Assembly (NCBI GenBank): GCA_026126165.1
Contig: JAHCJR010000012.1
Span: 1 to 52,432 of the forward strand
DNA length: 52,432 bases
Source of the DNA: Alphaproteobacteria bacterium
Lineage (GTDB): Bacteria > Pseudomonadota > Alphaproteobacteria > Ferrovibrionales > Ferrovibrionaceae
Direction: 5' to 3'
Shown: in pieces, positions 27,548-35,648 of the stretch
Layout: each line of letters begins with the position of its first letter
Position numbering within the stretch: the stretch's first letter is position 1
Translations under genes and position numbers: made by a program
The notes under the pieces: generated by a model
The model's input: the letters and a program-made list of their open reading frames with translations, nothing else
Database searches by the model: none
Told to the model about the DNA's origin: nothing

Positions 27548-28552
27548 CTACATCATGCTTTCGGGAAGCTTGATTCCGGCTTCCTTGTAATAGCGCGCCG
27601 CGCCGGGATGCAGCTTGGAGCCGAGCTGCGCCACCATGTCCGGATTGATGCCGTTCCACCAGGGATTGGTCTTGGCCATCTCCGCCCGCTTGCTCCAGAA
27701 GGCCTTGGTGATCTGGTAGGCGGTTTCGTCATCCATGTTGGTGGTGGCATAGGCGCCGACCGGGACGCCGACGGTCTGCACGTCCTGGTCCAACCCCTTG
27801 TAAGTGCCGGCCTTGATCGTCACCGGGCCGGAGGAGGCATCCTGCGCGATGATGGTGGAAAGCTGGTCGGGGGTGAAGGAGATGATGCGGATCGCGGTGG
27901 TCGTGGCGAGTTCCTGCACCTGCGGCGTCGGATGGGACGAGCAGGTCGCGTAGCCCGCGACCTTGCGGTTCTTCACCGCCGCATCGGCCGAGGCCAGTTC
28001 CACGTCCACCAGGTTCACCTTGCCTTCGAGGCCCAGCAGCTTCAGCACGGTCTTGGTCCGGCCTTCGCAGAAGGTGCCCTTGCCGCCGCCGATGAAGTCC
28101 TTGCCTGCCAGGTCGGCGGCGCCGGCGACGCCGCTGTCGGCGCGCACCACCAGATGGATGGTGACGAAGGGCATGACGAAGAGCGCCCGCACCTTGTCGT
28201 AACCGGTCTCGCCTTCGAAAGGTTTCTGGCCGGCCTGCGCCTGCTTCAGCAGGCTGGGCGGCGTGGTGAAGACGAAATTGCCGGGCCGGCGCGCCGCTTC
28301 CTTGACGTTCTGGACCGAACCCTGGCTCTCCTCGATCGTGGCCTGGATCTTGCCGCCGGTCGCTTCCTTCAGCGCCTCGCCGATCTGGACGATCATCACG
28401 TAGTAGGACGAGGACGAGGTCGCGGACTTGAGCGTCACGCGCGTGTCCGCCCGGGCCGCTTCCGGCAGGGCGATGGCCGCGGCCCCGGCCAGCAGTGCCG
28501 CGCCGAACAGCGAGGCGATGGTGGCCGATTTCATGGCTGTCTTCTGGATCAT
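27548..28552 (-). CDS. TAXI family TRAP transporter solute-binding protein
   Basis: A 334-residue secreted binding protein. It has a signal peptide (MKSATIASLFGAALLAGAAA, cleaved near ARADT) and a TAXI-type mature part (TLKSATSSSSYYVMIVQIGE; GGGKGTFCEGRTKT). The ATG at 28552 is preceded by GGGGGAG and starts six residues before a second in-frame ATG at 28534. Together with the fused permease it makes a two-gene TRAP operon. TAXI substrates are mostly unknown, with glutamate or dicarboxylates suggested for some members. Confidence 0.92.
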   Translation of the reverse strand: MIQKTAMKSATIASLFGAALLAGAAAIALPEAARADTRVTLKSATSSSSYYVMIVQIGEALKEATGGKIQATIEESQGSVQNVKEAARRPGNFVFTTPPSLLKQAQAGQKPFEGETGYDKVRALFVMPFVTIHLVVRADSGVAGAADLAGKDFIGGGKGTFCEGRTKTVLKLLGLEGKVNLVDVELASADAAVKNRKVAGYATCSSHPTPQVQELATTTAIRIISFTPDQLSTIIAQDASSGPVTIKAGTYKGLDQDVQTVGVPVGAYATTNMDDETAYQITKAFWSKRAEMAKTNPWWNGINPDMVAQLGSKLHPGAARYYKEAGIKLPESMM

Positions 28553-28686
28553 GTCTCCCCCGTTGGCCGGCCGCCGTTTCCGGCCTCCGGCCCGTTCATT
28601 GACGCGATGCGCCGATATAGCAAATCCGCTCTTCCGCCACCAAGGGAAAGCGGGGCGGGCGTGGCCGTTCCCGGGGAACAAAGCGC

Positions 28687-28715
28687 TTGCAAGGCCCGGG
28701 CCTTGCCGCTATCTG
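28687..28715 (+). promoter_or_regulatory. Possible promoter of tRNA-Glu
   Basis: TTGCAA at 28687-28692, a 17-bp spacer and TATCTG at 28710-28715. The start would be about 37 nt before the tRNA. The -35 matches four of six and the -10 only three, so the position and spacing carry the call. The rest of the gap back to 28553 shows no gene. Confidence 0.35.
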
Positions 28716-28758
28716 TGTGGCCCGCGCGCGGGCCGCCTGCCAGATTTCCCGCGCCAGT

Positions 28759-28834
28759 GCCCCCATCGTCTAGCGGCCTAGGACGCCAGCCTCTCACGTT
28801 GGAGACACGGGTTCGATTCCCGTTGGGGGCGCCA
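28759..28834 (+). tRNA. tRNA-Glu (anticodon CUC)
   Basis: A complete 76-nt cloverleaf. The acceptor stem GCCCCCA pairs with TGGGGGC, the anticodon stem CCAGC/GTTGG encloses the loop CTCTCAC with anticodon CTC, and the T arm is ACGGG-TTCGATT-CCCGT. The discriminator is G and the CCA end is encoded. CUC reads GAG codons, which are frequent in this GC-rich genome. It lies alone between the TRAP SBP gene and the peptide SBP gene. Confidence 0.95.
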
Positions 28835-28844
28835 GCATCGGCGC

Positions 28845-28861
28845 GCGGCCGCCTCGGCCGC
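28845..28861 (+). terminator. Hairpin just after tRNA-Glu
   Basis: GCGGCCG and CGGCCGC form a perfect 7-bp stem with a 3-nt loop, 10 bp after the tRNA. There is no U tract, so it may be a processing or weak termination structure rather than an intrinsic terminator. Confidence 0.3.
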
Positions 28862-28999
28862 ACCGCAAGCAACCCTGAAAACACATCCCGAGACATGCCG
28901 CCCACCCGGTGGGTCCGGATCCGTGCGCCTGGGTCGATTCGGGCGCCGGCGGCGCCTGCGACCTGGGCATATCGCAAGGCTTGCGATTCAATATGGTGA

Positions 29000-29037
29000 C
29001 AATTTTTTCAAATTGCGCCTTTATTTGATATGATAAT
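29000..29037 (+). promoter_or_regulatory. AT-rich promoter region with palindrome ahead of the peptide SBP gene
   Basis: The stretch 28981-29060 is strikingly AT-rich for this genome. It holds the palindrome CAATTT-TTTC-AAATTG (29000-29015) and -10-like words TATGAT (29029-29034) and GATAAT (29032-29037). TTCAAA at 29007-29012 is a possible -35, 16 bp from TATGAT. A regulator bound to the palindrome would cover the -35. The rest of 28862-29103 has no visible gene. Confidence 0.45.
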
Positions 29038-29103
29038 TACGGTTCAATAAGGCTGATTTCAGCGAACCATAAGCAAGCAGCGCATCCACGGGGGAGGAAC
29101 AAG

Positions 29104-30666
29104 ATGCCGAATGCCAGGAAGAGTCCGTTTACGGCGCCATTGGCGCCATGCCTTGTGGCCGCCGTGGCCCTGGTCGCGCTTTCCGGGCCGGCCGAGGCCC
29201 AGCCCAAGGGCGAGGTCATGATCGCGCTGCCGACCTTGCGCCAGCAGTTCGATCCGACCGAGATCCGCGGCGCCATCGACCAGAGCAACTACGAGATGCT
29301 GCAGGACGGCCTGATCAATCTCGGGCCCGATGGCAAGTATCCGGCGCTGGCCGAGAGCTGGACGATCACCAACGAGGGCAAGCAGATCGATTTCAAGCTG
29401 CGCCGCAATGCCAAATTCCATAACGGCGACCCGCTTTCGGCGGAGGACGTGAAGTTCACCTACGAGCGCGTGCTCTCGACCGAGACCGGCCATGCCTACC
29501 GGCAGGGTTTCGTCGATTCGATCGAACGGATCGAGGTGATGGCGCCCGACCATGTCCGCTTCATCCTCAAGGCGCCCTGGCCCGCCTTCTTCACATCGAT
29601 CCGTCTCGGCATGCAGGGCATCCTGCCCAAGGCCTACTACGAGCGTGTCGGGCCGAAGGGCTACCAGGAAAAGCCGATCGGGACCGGACCCTTCAAGCTG
29701 GCCGAACTCAAGGCCGGCGAATGGACGCGCTTCGAGGCCAACAGCGAGTACTGGGCGGGCGCGCCCAAGGTCAAGAACGTCACCTTCCGCCTGGTGCAGG
29801 AGCCTTTCACGCGCTACGCGATGCTCGAGCGCGGCGAAGCCGATATCATCCTCGGCCTGACCGGTCCGCTGCTGGAACGCATTCGCGCCAATCCGAAAGT
29901 GCGCATCCTGCTCACCAAATACAGCGGCACCAACGTCCTTCACTTCGATCGCACCAAGTTCCCCGAATCCGCCGACCGCCGGGTGCGGCTTGCCATTGCC
30001 CACGGTATCAAGGTGGACGAGATCGCCAACAACATCCTCTCGGGGATCTGCGAACCGGCGAGCAGCCCCTTCACGCCGGCGACCTTCGGCTATCTCGACG
30101 GCCTGCCGCGCATTCCCTACGATCTCGCCAAGGCCAAGCAGCTCCTGCAGGAAGCGGGGATCAAGCCGGGCCACAAGGTGACCTTCAACCTGCACACGCA
30201 GTCCTTTGCCGCGCTGCCGAACGCGCCGCAGGTGCTCGAGGCCATCGCCGGCAATCTCGAGGCGATGGGCTTCGTCGTCGAACGCCAGGCCACCGATTCG
30301 GGGGCCTGGCTGCAGATGATGCGGGGCGGCCGCCATCCGATGATCTATTACGGGCCGAGTTCCTCGCCCGATGATGGCGGAGAGACGATCAACGCCTACT
30401 ATGTCTCCTGGTCGGGCTGGACGAATGGCAACCTGAAGGTCCCGGAATATGACGAGGTCTACAAGCAGCAGCTCGCCGCCTTCAACCCGGAAGAGCGCAT
30501 CAGGATTCTGCAGCGCTTCGCCAGGCTGGAAAGCGAGCGGCTGGAATCGCCGCCGCTCTTCTGGTGCCATACGCCTTTCGCGCTCTCCTCGCGGGTGAAG
30601 ACTTTCAAGCCGGCGGTCTCCAGCGCCTATCACATCAACCTGCGGGAGCTGGAACTGGCGAACTAG
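29104..30666 (+). CDS. ABC transporter substrate-binding protein, family 5 (peptide/nickel type)
   Basis: A 520-residue periplasmic binding protein of the SBP_bac_5 family (DppA/OppA-like). The signal peptide spans about residues 1-32 (hydrophobic core LVAAVALVALSGPAEA). The mature part has the family motifs LAESWTITNEGKQIDFKLR, FHNGDPLSAEDVKFTYERVL and PIGTGPFKL. The ATG at 29104 follows GGGGGAGGAACAAG. No permease or ATPase genes follow; instead a strong terminator lies 29 bp after the stop. It is an orphan binding protein that must use a transporter encoded elsewhere. Ligand unknown. Confidence 0.9.
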   Translation: MPNARKSPFTAPLAPCLVAAVALVALSGPAEAQPKGEVMIALPTLRQQFDPTEIRGAIDQSNYEMLQDGLINLGPDGKYPALAESWTITNEGKQIDFKLRRNAKFHNGDPLSAEDVKFTYERVLSTETGHAYRQGFVDSIERIEVMAPDHVRFILKAPWPAFFTSIRLGMQGILPKAYYERVGPKGYQEKPIGTGPFKLAELKAGEWTRFEANSEYWAGAPKVKNVTFRLVQEPFTRYAMLERGEADIILGLTGPLLERIRANPKVRILLTKYSGTNVLHFDRTKFPESADRRVRLAIAHGIKVDEIANNILSGICEPASSPFTPATFGYLDGLPRIPYDLAKAKQLLQEAGIKPGHKVTFNLHTQSFAALPNAPQVLEAIAGNLEAMGFVVERQATDSGAWLQMMRGGRHPMIYYGPSSSPDDGGETINAYYVSWSGWTNGNLKVPEYDEVYKQQLAAFNPEERIRILQRFARLESERLESPPLFWCHTPFALSSRVKTFKPAVSSAYHINLRELELAN

Positions 30667-30694
30667 ATCCGCATCCCTTTTGCGATCCCTCTGG

Positions 30695-30728
30695 CGGCCC
30701 GTCGCCCTCCGGGGCAGCGGGCCGTTTT
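30695..30728 (+). terminator. Rho-independent terminator after the peptide SBP gene
   Basis: CGGCCCG (30695-30701) pairs perfectly with CGGGCCG (30718-30724), with an inner GCCC/GGGC pairing in the loop, followed directly by TTTTGTT. It ends the SBP transcript and isolates it from the CheZ-like gene downstream. Confidence 0.8.
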
Positions 30729-30818
30729 GTTAACGCCCCGCTTACTTCCGTGTCCCATATTGGCTCTTCAGGACATTCTCCGGCTGCGGCCGGTCCGAGC
30801 CCGTGGAGCGGACACGCG

Positions 30819-31544
30819 ATGACGAGCGGCGCGACGATGAACATGGGCGACTTCGAGCGGATCGCCGAGGCGCTACGCGCAACGCCGCTCGGCCGCGCGT
30901 TCCTCGCCGAGCATGCCCGCCAGTCGCAGGCGGTGAGCGCGGCGCATGTCGAAGGGATGTTCGGCGAACTGCGCCAGCTTCTGGCCGATCGCGCGCAGGG
31001 TGGCGCTCAGCTTGGCGTCATGCGCAGGGAGCTTCAGGAACTGGCGGAGCATATCCGCAAGACGCGCGCGGAGATCGCGGCGCTGCGCCCGAAGGACATC
31101 TCCGCCAACCGCATCATGGCGGCGAGCGAGGAACTCGACGCGATCATCAGTGCGACCGAACGGGCGACCGGCGACATTCTCAACGCCGCCGAACAGATCG
31201 GGGAACTCTGTCGGTCGAAAGCGGCGCATGAAAGCATCGAAGCGCTGTCCTTCGAGATCATTTCCGCCTGCAGCTTCCAGGACATCACTGGCCAGCGCAT
31301 CAGCAAGGTGGTGAACACGCTGCGCTACATCGAACAGCGCCTGGCCAGCATGATCGAGATCTGGGACGCAGCACCGGAGCATCCGGTCGACGGCGATCCG
31401 CATCTCTTCGATCCGGCCGATACCCGTCCCGACGCCCATCTCCTGCACGGGCCGGCGCTCGACGGCGCCGGGTTGCAGCAGGACGATATCGACCAGCTCC
31501 TTCAGAGCATGGAGCAAGGCGCCCCGCGCAGCGCCGCGGAGTAG
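30819..31544 (+). CDS. cheZ: CheZ-like protein phosphatase
   Basis: A 241-residue, largely helical protein. Residues 150-160 (ACSFQDITGQR) match the active site of CheZ, where the aspartate and glutamine of DLTGQ (here D155 and Q159) drive dephosphorylation of CheY-P. The long helices before it (about 35-135) fit the four-helix bundle dimer. The acidic linker ends in a C-terminal amphipathic segment (LQQDDIDQLLQSM, about 219-231) like the CheY-binding tail. The ATG at 30819 has GGAG upstream. No cheY or other chemotaxis gene is adjacent. Confidence 0.75.
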   Translation: MTSGATMNMGDFERIAEALRATPLGRAFLAEHARQSQAVSAAHVEGMFGELRQLLADRAQGGAQLGVMRRELQELAEHIRKTRAEIAALRPKDISANRIMAASEELDAIISATERATGDILNAAEQIGELCRSKAAHESIEALSFEIISACSFQDITGQRISKVVNTLRYIEQRLASMIEIWDAAPEHPVDGDPHLFDPADTRPDAHLLHGPALDGAGLQQDDIDQLLQSMEQGAPRSAAE

Positions 31545-31559
31545 CCGGGCGGCAGCGCC

Positions 31560-32012
31560 TCAGCCGGCGCCGCGCCGCTTCAGCATGTGCAGGCAGTTGA
31601 CGGACATGACCAGCTCGCCGCGCTGGTTGATCGTGTCGTGCCGCATCCAGACCACCCCGCGATCGAGTTTGGATTGCGAGGGGCGCAGCGCCGTCACCTC
31701 CGCCACGACATGGATCCGCTCGCCCGGTCGCAGCGGCCTGATCCAGCGCACATCTTCCATGCCCGGCGAACCGAGATTGGCCGCCTCCAGCAGCCGCAGG
31801 CGGAAGAAGAGCGCGAAGGAGAGCGAGAGGGTGTGGAAGCCGGAGGCGATGATGCCGCCGAAATGGCTCGCCGCCGCCGCGGCCGGGTCGATATGGAAGG
31901 GCTGCGGGTCGTAGGTGCGGGCGAAAGCGACGATGTCCGCCTCCGAGACGCTCTCCTCGCCGGTCACGAACTTCTCGCCGATATGAAAGTCGTCGAAATA
32001 ATAGCTCTTCAT
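31560..32012 (-). CDS. MaoC family dehydratase
   Basis: A 150-residue single hot-dog domain. The hydratase-2 region reads FARTYDPQPFHIDPAAAAAS, followed by FGGIIASGFHTLSLS; aspartate and histidine of this stretch are the likely catalytic pair. Such proteins hydrate (R)-specific enoyl-CoA. It is the last gene of a minus-strand run starting with the FAD-linked dehydrogenase and lies 32 bp after the EamA gene stop. It converges on the CheZ-like gene 15 bp away. Confidence 0.9.
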   Translation of the reverse strand: MKSYYFDDFHIGEKFVTGEESVSEADIVAFARTYDPQPFHIDPAAAAASHFGGIIASGFHTLSLSFALFFRLRLLEAANLGSPGMEDVRWIRPLRPGERIHVVAEVTALRPSQSKLDRGVVWMRHDTINQRGELVMSVNCLHMLKRRGAG

Positions 32013-32044
32013 GTCGCGTCCCTGCGAAATCCGCCTCCTGCTGC

Positions 32045-32932
32045 CTAGCCCCGCCTGGTCAGCGCGATGCCGGCCAGCACGATGGCGGCGCCCAGTGTCT
32101 GCAGCAGGGTGAATTCCTCGCCCAGCAGGACCACCGCCGTGGCGATGGCGAAAACCGGAATCATGTTGGAATAGACCATGGTCCGGCTCGCGCCGATGCG
32201 CCGCACGCCTTCATACCACCAGGCAAAGCCGAAGGCGCCGGCGAAGGTCACCGTATAGGCGAAGCCGAGCCAGACGCCGGGGCCGATGCCGCCCGGGGAG
32301 AAATCCCGCGCCGACCAGGCGGCGAATGGCAGCAGGGCCAGGGCGCCGATCAGCATGCTCCATGCGGTCACCCGCAGCGGCCCGAGGCGGGCCAGGATCG
32401 GCTGGGCGATGACGGTATAGAGCGACCAGAGGGCGGCGGCGCCGATCATCATCAGATCGCCGGCCAGGGTGCCGCCACCCAGCGTGATCTCGCTCAGGCT
32501 GTTGTTGATGGTGAGGAACACCCCGGCGAAGGAAAGCGAGACGCCGATCCATGTGGCCATGCCGGGCTTGACCGGTCCGAAGCTCAGCATGATGGCGGCG
32601 ATGATCGGCGAGAGATTGACCAGGATCGCCGCTTTCGAAGCCGTGGTCAGCGCCACGCCGTTCGACCAGAACCCCTGGAAGGCGGCGATGCCGATGAGAC
32701 CCAGCATCGCCAGTTGCGGCAGATCACGACGCGGCACGCCGAGATGCTGGCCGCGCAAGGCCAGCAACAGGAACAGGACCAGGCTGCCGAGCAGGAAGCG
32801 GGCGCCGGAGAAGAGCATTGGCGGCACGTGCGCCAGCACGTGCTTGGCGATGGGAAAGTTGATGCCCCAGACGAAGGCGGTGAAGAACAGCAGCCCGTCG
32901 GCGAATTCGAAGCGGGTCCGCTGTCCGGTCAT
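32045..32932 (-). CDS. DMT superfamily transporter (EamA domains)
   Basis: A 295-residue inner-membrane protein with about ten hydrophobic segments arranged as two EamA repeats. It opens with LLFFTAFVWGINFPIAKHVL, and the second repeat includes AGDLMMIGAAALWSLYTVIA and ends VVLLGEEFTLLQTLGAAIVL. It is a metabolite exporter or drug/metabolite transporter with unknown substrate. The ATG at 32932 overlaps the MFS stop by 4 bp, so the two transporters are translationally coupled. Confidence 0.9.
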   Translation of the reverse strand: MTGQRTRFEFADGLLFFTAFVWGINFPIAKHVLAHVPPMLFSGARFLLGSLVLFLLLALRGQHLGVPRRDLPQLAMLGLIGIAAFQGFWSNGVALTTASKAAILVNLSPIIAAIMLSFGPVKPGMATWIGVSLSFAGVFLTINNSLSEITLGGGTLAGDLMMIGAAALWSLYTVIAQPILARLGPLRVTAWSMLIGALALLPFAAWSARDFSPGGIGPGVWLGFAYTVTFAGAFGFAWWYEGVRRIGASRTMVYSNMIPVFAIATAVVLLGEEFTLLQTLGAAIVLAGIALTRRG

Positions 32933-34116
32933 CGCCGCCGCTCCAGCCTGTGCAGCGCGATGGCGCAGAGGATGCCTGCCAGCGCCGCGCCGACCAGATA
33001 GGGGCGGACCGCGCCCCAGCCGCCGAAGGTGGCGACCATGAAGGCGAGCGCCGGCGGGCCGGAAAAGGAGCCAAGGTTCGATCCCTGCACGATGACGCCG
33101 TTGACGGCGCCGATCTCCGACTGCGTGCGCGCATGGAACGGCGCGCCGGAGAGGCAGGCGGCGGGCAGCATGCCGCCCACCATGGAGAAAACGATGCCCA
33201 TGCCGTAGCGCAGGCCGACCGGCAGGCCGGACCCGAACATGCCCAGCGCCATCACGGCCATGGTCACCAGCGCGGTCGCGATCAGGCTCGCGCGCGCCAC
33301 GCCGCGCTGCAGGAGCCAGCCGCCCATGATGTTGCCGGGCACGTTGAACAGCACCATCAGCGCCGTCATCGGCGCGGCAAGCGAGAGCGGGATGCCGCCC
33401 TCCTCGATCATGAAGGTCGGCAGCCAGGTCATGACCGCGACCCATTGCAGCGTATAGCAGGCGAAGCAGCCGCCGAGCAGCCAGGGTCCCGGCCTCTGCA
33501 GCGCGAGCAGGATGTCGCGCATCGTCGAAAGGCGCCGCGGCGCGTCGCGCGCGGGCGCCGGAACCAGCCAGGCGAAAGCCGCGAGGAACAGCAGGATGAG
33601 CAGGCCGATGCCGAGCCAGACGCCGCGCCAGCCCAACGCCAGCAGGGCGAGCGGGGAGACGAGCATGATCAGCGCCATGCCCGCCGGCATGTAGGTGGCC
33701 CAGAGGCCGAGCGCGAAACGGTGGTCGGCGGGCCGCGCGGCCTCGGCGATCAGGGAAGGGGCGGAGACCACCACGGCGACGAATCCGAGGCCCTCCAGCA
33801 GGCGCGTCAGCAGCAAGAGCGCGCCGCTGGGCGAGAGTGCGCCGCCCAGGCTGCCGATGCCGGCGGCGGCCAGCCCGAAGAGCACCAGACGGCGGCGGCC
33901 GATCCGGTCGGCCAGCATGCCGCTGGCGATGCCGAGGCCGGCGCCGATCGCCGCGACGCTGGACGCGATCCAGCCGGCCGCGACCAGGCCGAGATCGAGT
34001 TCCGCGCGCATTGCCGGCATGGCCGGCGGCACCTTGCCAACCTGCACCGCGACCGCCATGCCGGCGAGGACGCAGAGCAGCACGGCGCCCCAGCGCGTCT
34101 GTGCGCTATCCGTCAC
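32929..34116 (-). CDS. MFS transporter (CynX/NimT-like)
   Basis: A 395-residue major facilitator protein with twelve predicted helices. The loop 2-3 motif appears as GMLADRIGRRRLVLFG, and the first helix is WGAVLLCVLAGMAVAVQVGK. The closest type by eye is the CynX/NimT or general organic-anion group; the substrate is not known. It lies between the FAD-linked dehydrogenase (39 bp upstream) and the EamA gene (4-bp overlap), so it may carry the dehydrogenase substrate. Confidence 0.88.
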   Translation of the reverse strand: MTDSAQTRWGAVLLCVLAGMAVAVQVGKVPPAMPAMRAELDLGLVAAGWIASSVAAIGAGLGIASGMLADRIGRRRLVLFGLAAAGIGSLGGALSPSGALLLLTRLLEGLGFVAVVVSAPSLIAEAARPADHRFALGLWATYMPAGMALIMLVSPLALLALGWRGVWLGIGLLILLFLAAFAWLVPAPARDAPRRLSTMRDILLALQRPGPWLLGGCFACYTLQWVAVMTWLPTFMIEEGGIPLSLAAPMTALMVLFNVPGNIMGGWLLQRGVARASLIATALVTMAVMALGMFGSGLPVGLRYGMGIVFSMVGGMLPAACLSGAPFHARTQSEIGAVNGVIVQGSNLGSFSGPPALAFMVATFGGWGAVRPYLVGAALAGILCAIALHRLERRR

Positions 34117-34155
34117 GGGACCGCCGCGGCCCCGGCCGGCCCCCCGGGCGCCGCC

Positions 34156-35574
34156 TCACACCACCTTGCCCGGATTCATGATGCCCTTCGGGTCGAGCAG
34201 ACCCTTGATCTGCCGCATCAGGTCCATCTCGACCGCGGATTTGTAGCGGGTGATCTCCTCCCGCTTCATCCGCCCCAGCCCATGTTCGGCGCTGATCGAG
34301 CCGCCCAGCTCGGCACAGATGTCGTGCACCGCGCGGCTGATCGGCTGCCACTGGTCGAGGAACCATTGCTTGTCGGCGCCGACCGGCTGGCTTGGATTGA
34401 AATGCACGTTGCCGTCGCCGATATGGCCGAAGGCCACGATGCGCGTGCCGGGCACGATCGCCCGCACCGCTTCCGAGGCGCGCGCGATGAACTCCGGCAT
34501 GCGCGAGACAGGGACCGAGATATCGTGCTTGATCGAGCCGCCCTCGGGCTTCTGTGCCTCCGACATGCCGTCGCGCAGCCGCCACAGCGCGGCCGCCTGC
34601 GCGGCGTTCTGCGCGATGGCGCCATCCAGCACCAGCCCGGCCTCCATGCCCGCCTCGAGTATTGCCTGCATCATCGGCGCCAGATCGCCTGCCGCCTTGC
34701 CGCCGGAAAGCTCCATGAGGACGTTCCAGTCGTGCCGGCTCGGCAGCGGCTCCTGGGTACCGGGAATATGCCGCAACACATAGTCGATGCCGAGGCGCGG
34801 CATCAGCTCGAAAGCGGTGACCTGGTTGCCGCTCGTTCCCTTGGCCATGGCGAGCAGCTCGATCGCGGCCTCGACGTCGCGCACGGAGACCATGGCGACC
34901 TGCACGTCGCGCGGCTTCGGAAACAGCTTGAGCACTGCCGCGGTGATGACGCCGAGGGTGCCCTCGGCGCCGATGAAGAGCTGCTTGAGATCGTATCCGG
35001 TATTGTCCTTGCGCAGTCCTCGCAGGCCATCCCATATCCGCCCGTCGGGCAGCACCACTTCGAGGCCAAGGACCAGATCGCGCATGTTGCCGTAGTGCAG
35101 GACGGCCGTGCCGCCGGCGTTGGTCGAGAGGTTGCCGCCGATCTGGCATGTGCCCTCGGAGCCGATGCGCAGCGGGAACAGCCGGTCTGCCTGCTCCGCC
35201 GCCGCCTGCACGTTGGCGAGGATGCAGCCGGCTTCCACCGTGATCGTGTCGTTGGCGGAATCGATGGCGCGCACCCGGTTGAGGCGCGAGAGGCTCAGCA
35301 CCACCTCCTCGCCGCCGGAGAAGGGGATGCCGCCGCCGACCAGGCCCGTATTGCCGCCCTGCGGCACGATGCGCGTGCCGCTTTCCTGGCACAGAAGGAG
35401 AATGGCGGAGACTTCCTCGACGCTCGCCGGTTTCAGCACCGCCGCGGCCCGGCCGCGATAGAGATCGCGCCATTCGACCAGATGCGGTTCCATCGCGGCC
35501 GGATCGTCGATGAATCCGCGCGCTCCGACAATCTCCCTGAAGCGTTCGAGCATTCTGCCTTGCGGCGCCCCCAT
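34156..35574 (-). CDS. FAD-binding oxidoreductase (D-lactate/glycolate/2-hydroxyglutarate dehydrogenase-like)
   Basis: A 472-residue flavoprotein of the GlcD/DLD family. The PCMH-type FAD domain contains VPQGGNTGLVGGGIP and IGSEGTCQIGGNLSTNAGGT, and the C-terminal FAD-oxidase domain ends EHGLGRMKREEITRYKS to DPKGIMNPGKVV. It oxidises a D-2-hydroxyacid and passes electrons to a membrane or ETF acceptor. GlcE/GlcF-like partners are absent, which favours a single-subunit DLD or D2HGDH-like enzyme. An in-frame ATG seven codons in (35553) is an alternative start. Confidence 0.9.
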   Translation of the reverse strand: MGAPQGRMLERFREIVGARGFIDDPAAMEPHLVEWRDLYRGRAAAVLKPASVEEVSAILLLCQESGTRIVPQGGNTGLVGGGIPFSGGEEVVLSLSRLNRVRAIDSANDTITVEAGCILANVQAAAEQADRLFPLRIGSEGTCQIGGNLSTNAGGTAVLHYGNMRDLVLGLEVVLPDGRIWDGLRGLRKDNTGYDLKQLFIGAEGTLGVITAAVLKLFPKPRDVQVAMVSVRDVEAAIELLAMAKGTSGNQVTAFELMPRLGIDYVLRHIPGTQEPLPSRHDWNVLMELSGGKAAGDLAPMMQAILEAGMEAGLVLDGAIAQNAAQAAALWRLRDGMSEAQKPEGGSIKHDISVPVSRMPEFIARASEAVRAIVPGTRIVAFGHIGDGNVHFNPSQPVGADKQWFLDQWQPISRAVHDICAELGGSISAEHGLGRMKREEITRYKSAVEMDLMRQIKGLLDPKGIMNPGKVV

Positions 35575-35648
35575 GCCTTTCTCTCCGTACTTCGCGGTTG
35601 GCCGGCGGGATTATACAGATGCATTGCCGCGCCGGCAGCCGTCCCGCG

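Noticed and set aside
24609-27659. A 1016-codon minus-strand frame over the threonine aldolase and TRAP permease
   Set aside because: It is out of frame with the TRAP permease and antisense to the aldolase, with a low-complexity composition.
28759-28834. tRNA-Glu as an integration site for a mobile element
   Set aside because: No integrase and no second copy of the tRNA 3' end could be seen in the window.
28549-28977. A 142-codon minus-strand frame over the tRNA
   Set aside because: It contains the peptide PNGNRTRVSN, which is the translation of the reverse complement of the tRNA-Glu T arm, a known annotation artefact.
24944-28999. A 1351-codon open frame on the plus strand across the TRAP operon
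   Set aside because: It runs antisense to two clear TRAP transporter genes, has a repetitive G/R/Q/D-rich composition typical of shadow frames in GC-rich DNA, and no start or domain fits.
30730-30745. Possible CtrA box before the CheZ-like gene
   Set aside because: The sequence is TTAA-N8-TTAC; the CtrA consensus needs TTAA-N7-TTAA, so both spacing and a base are wrong.
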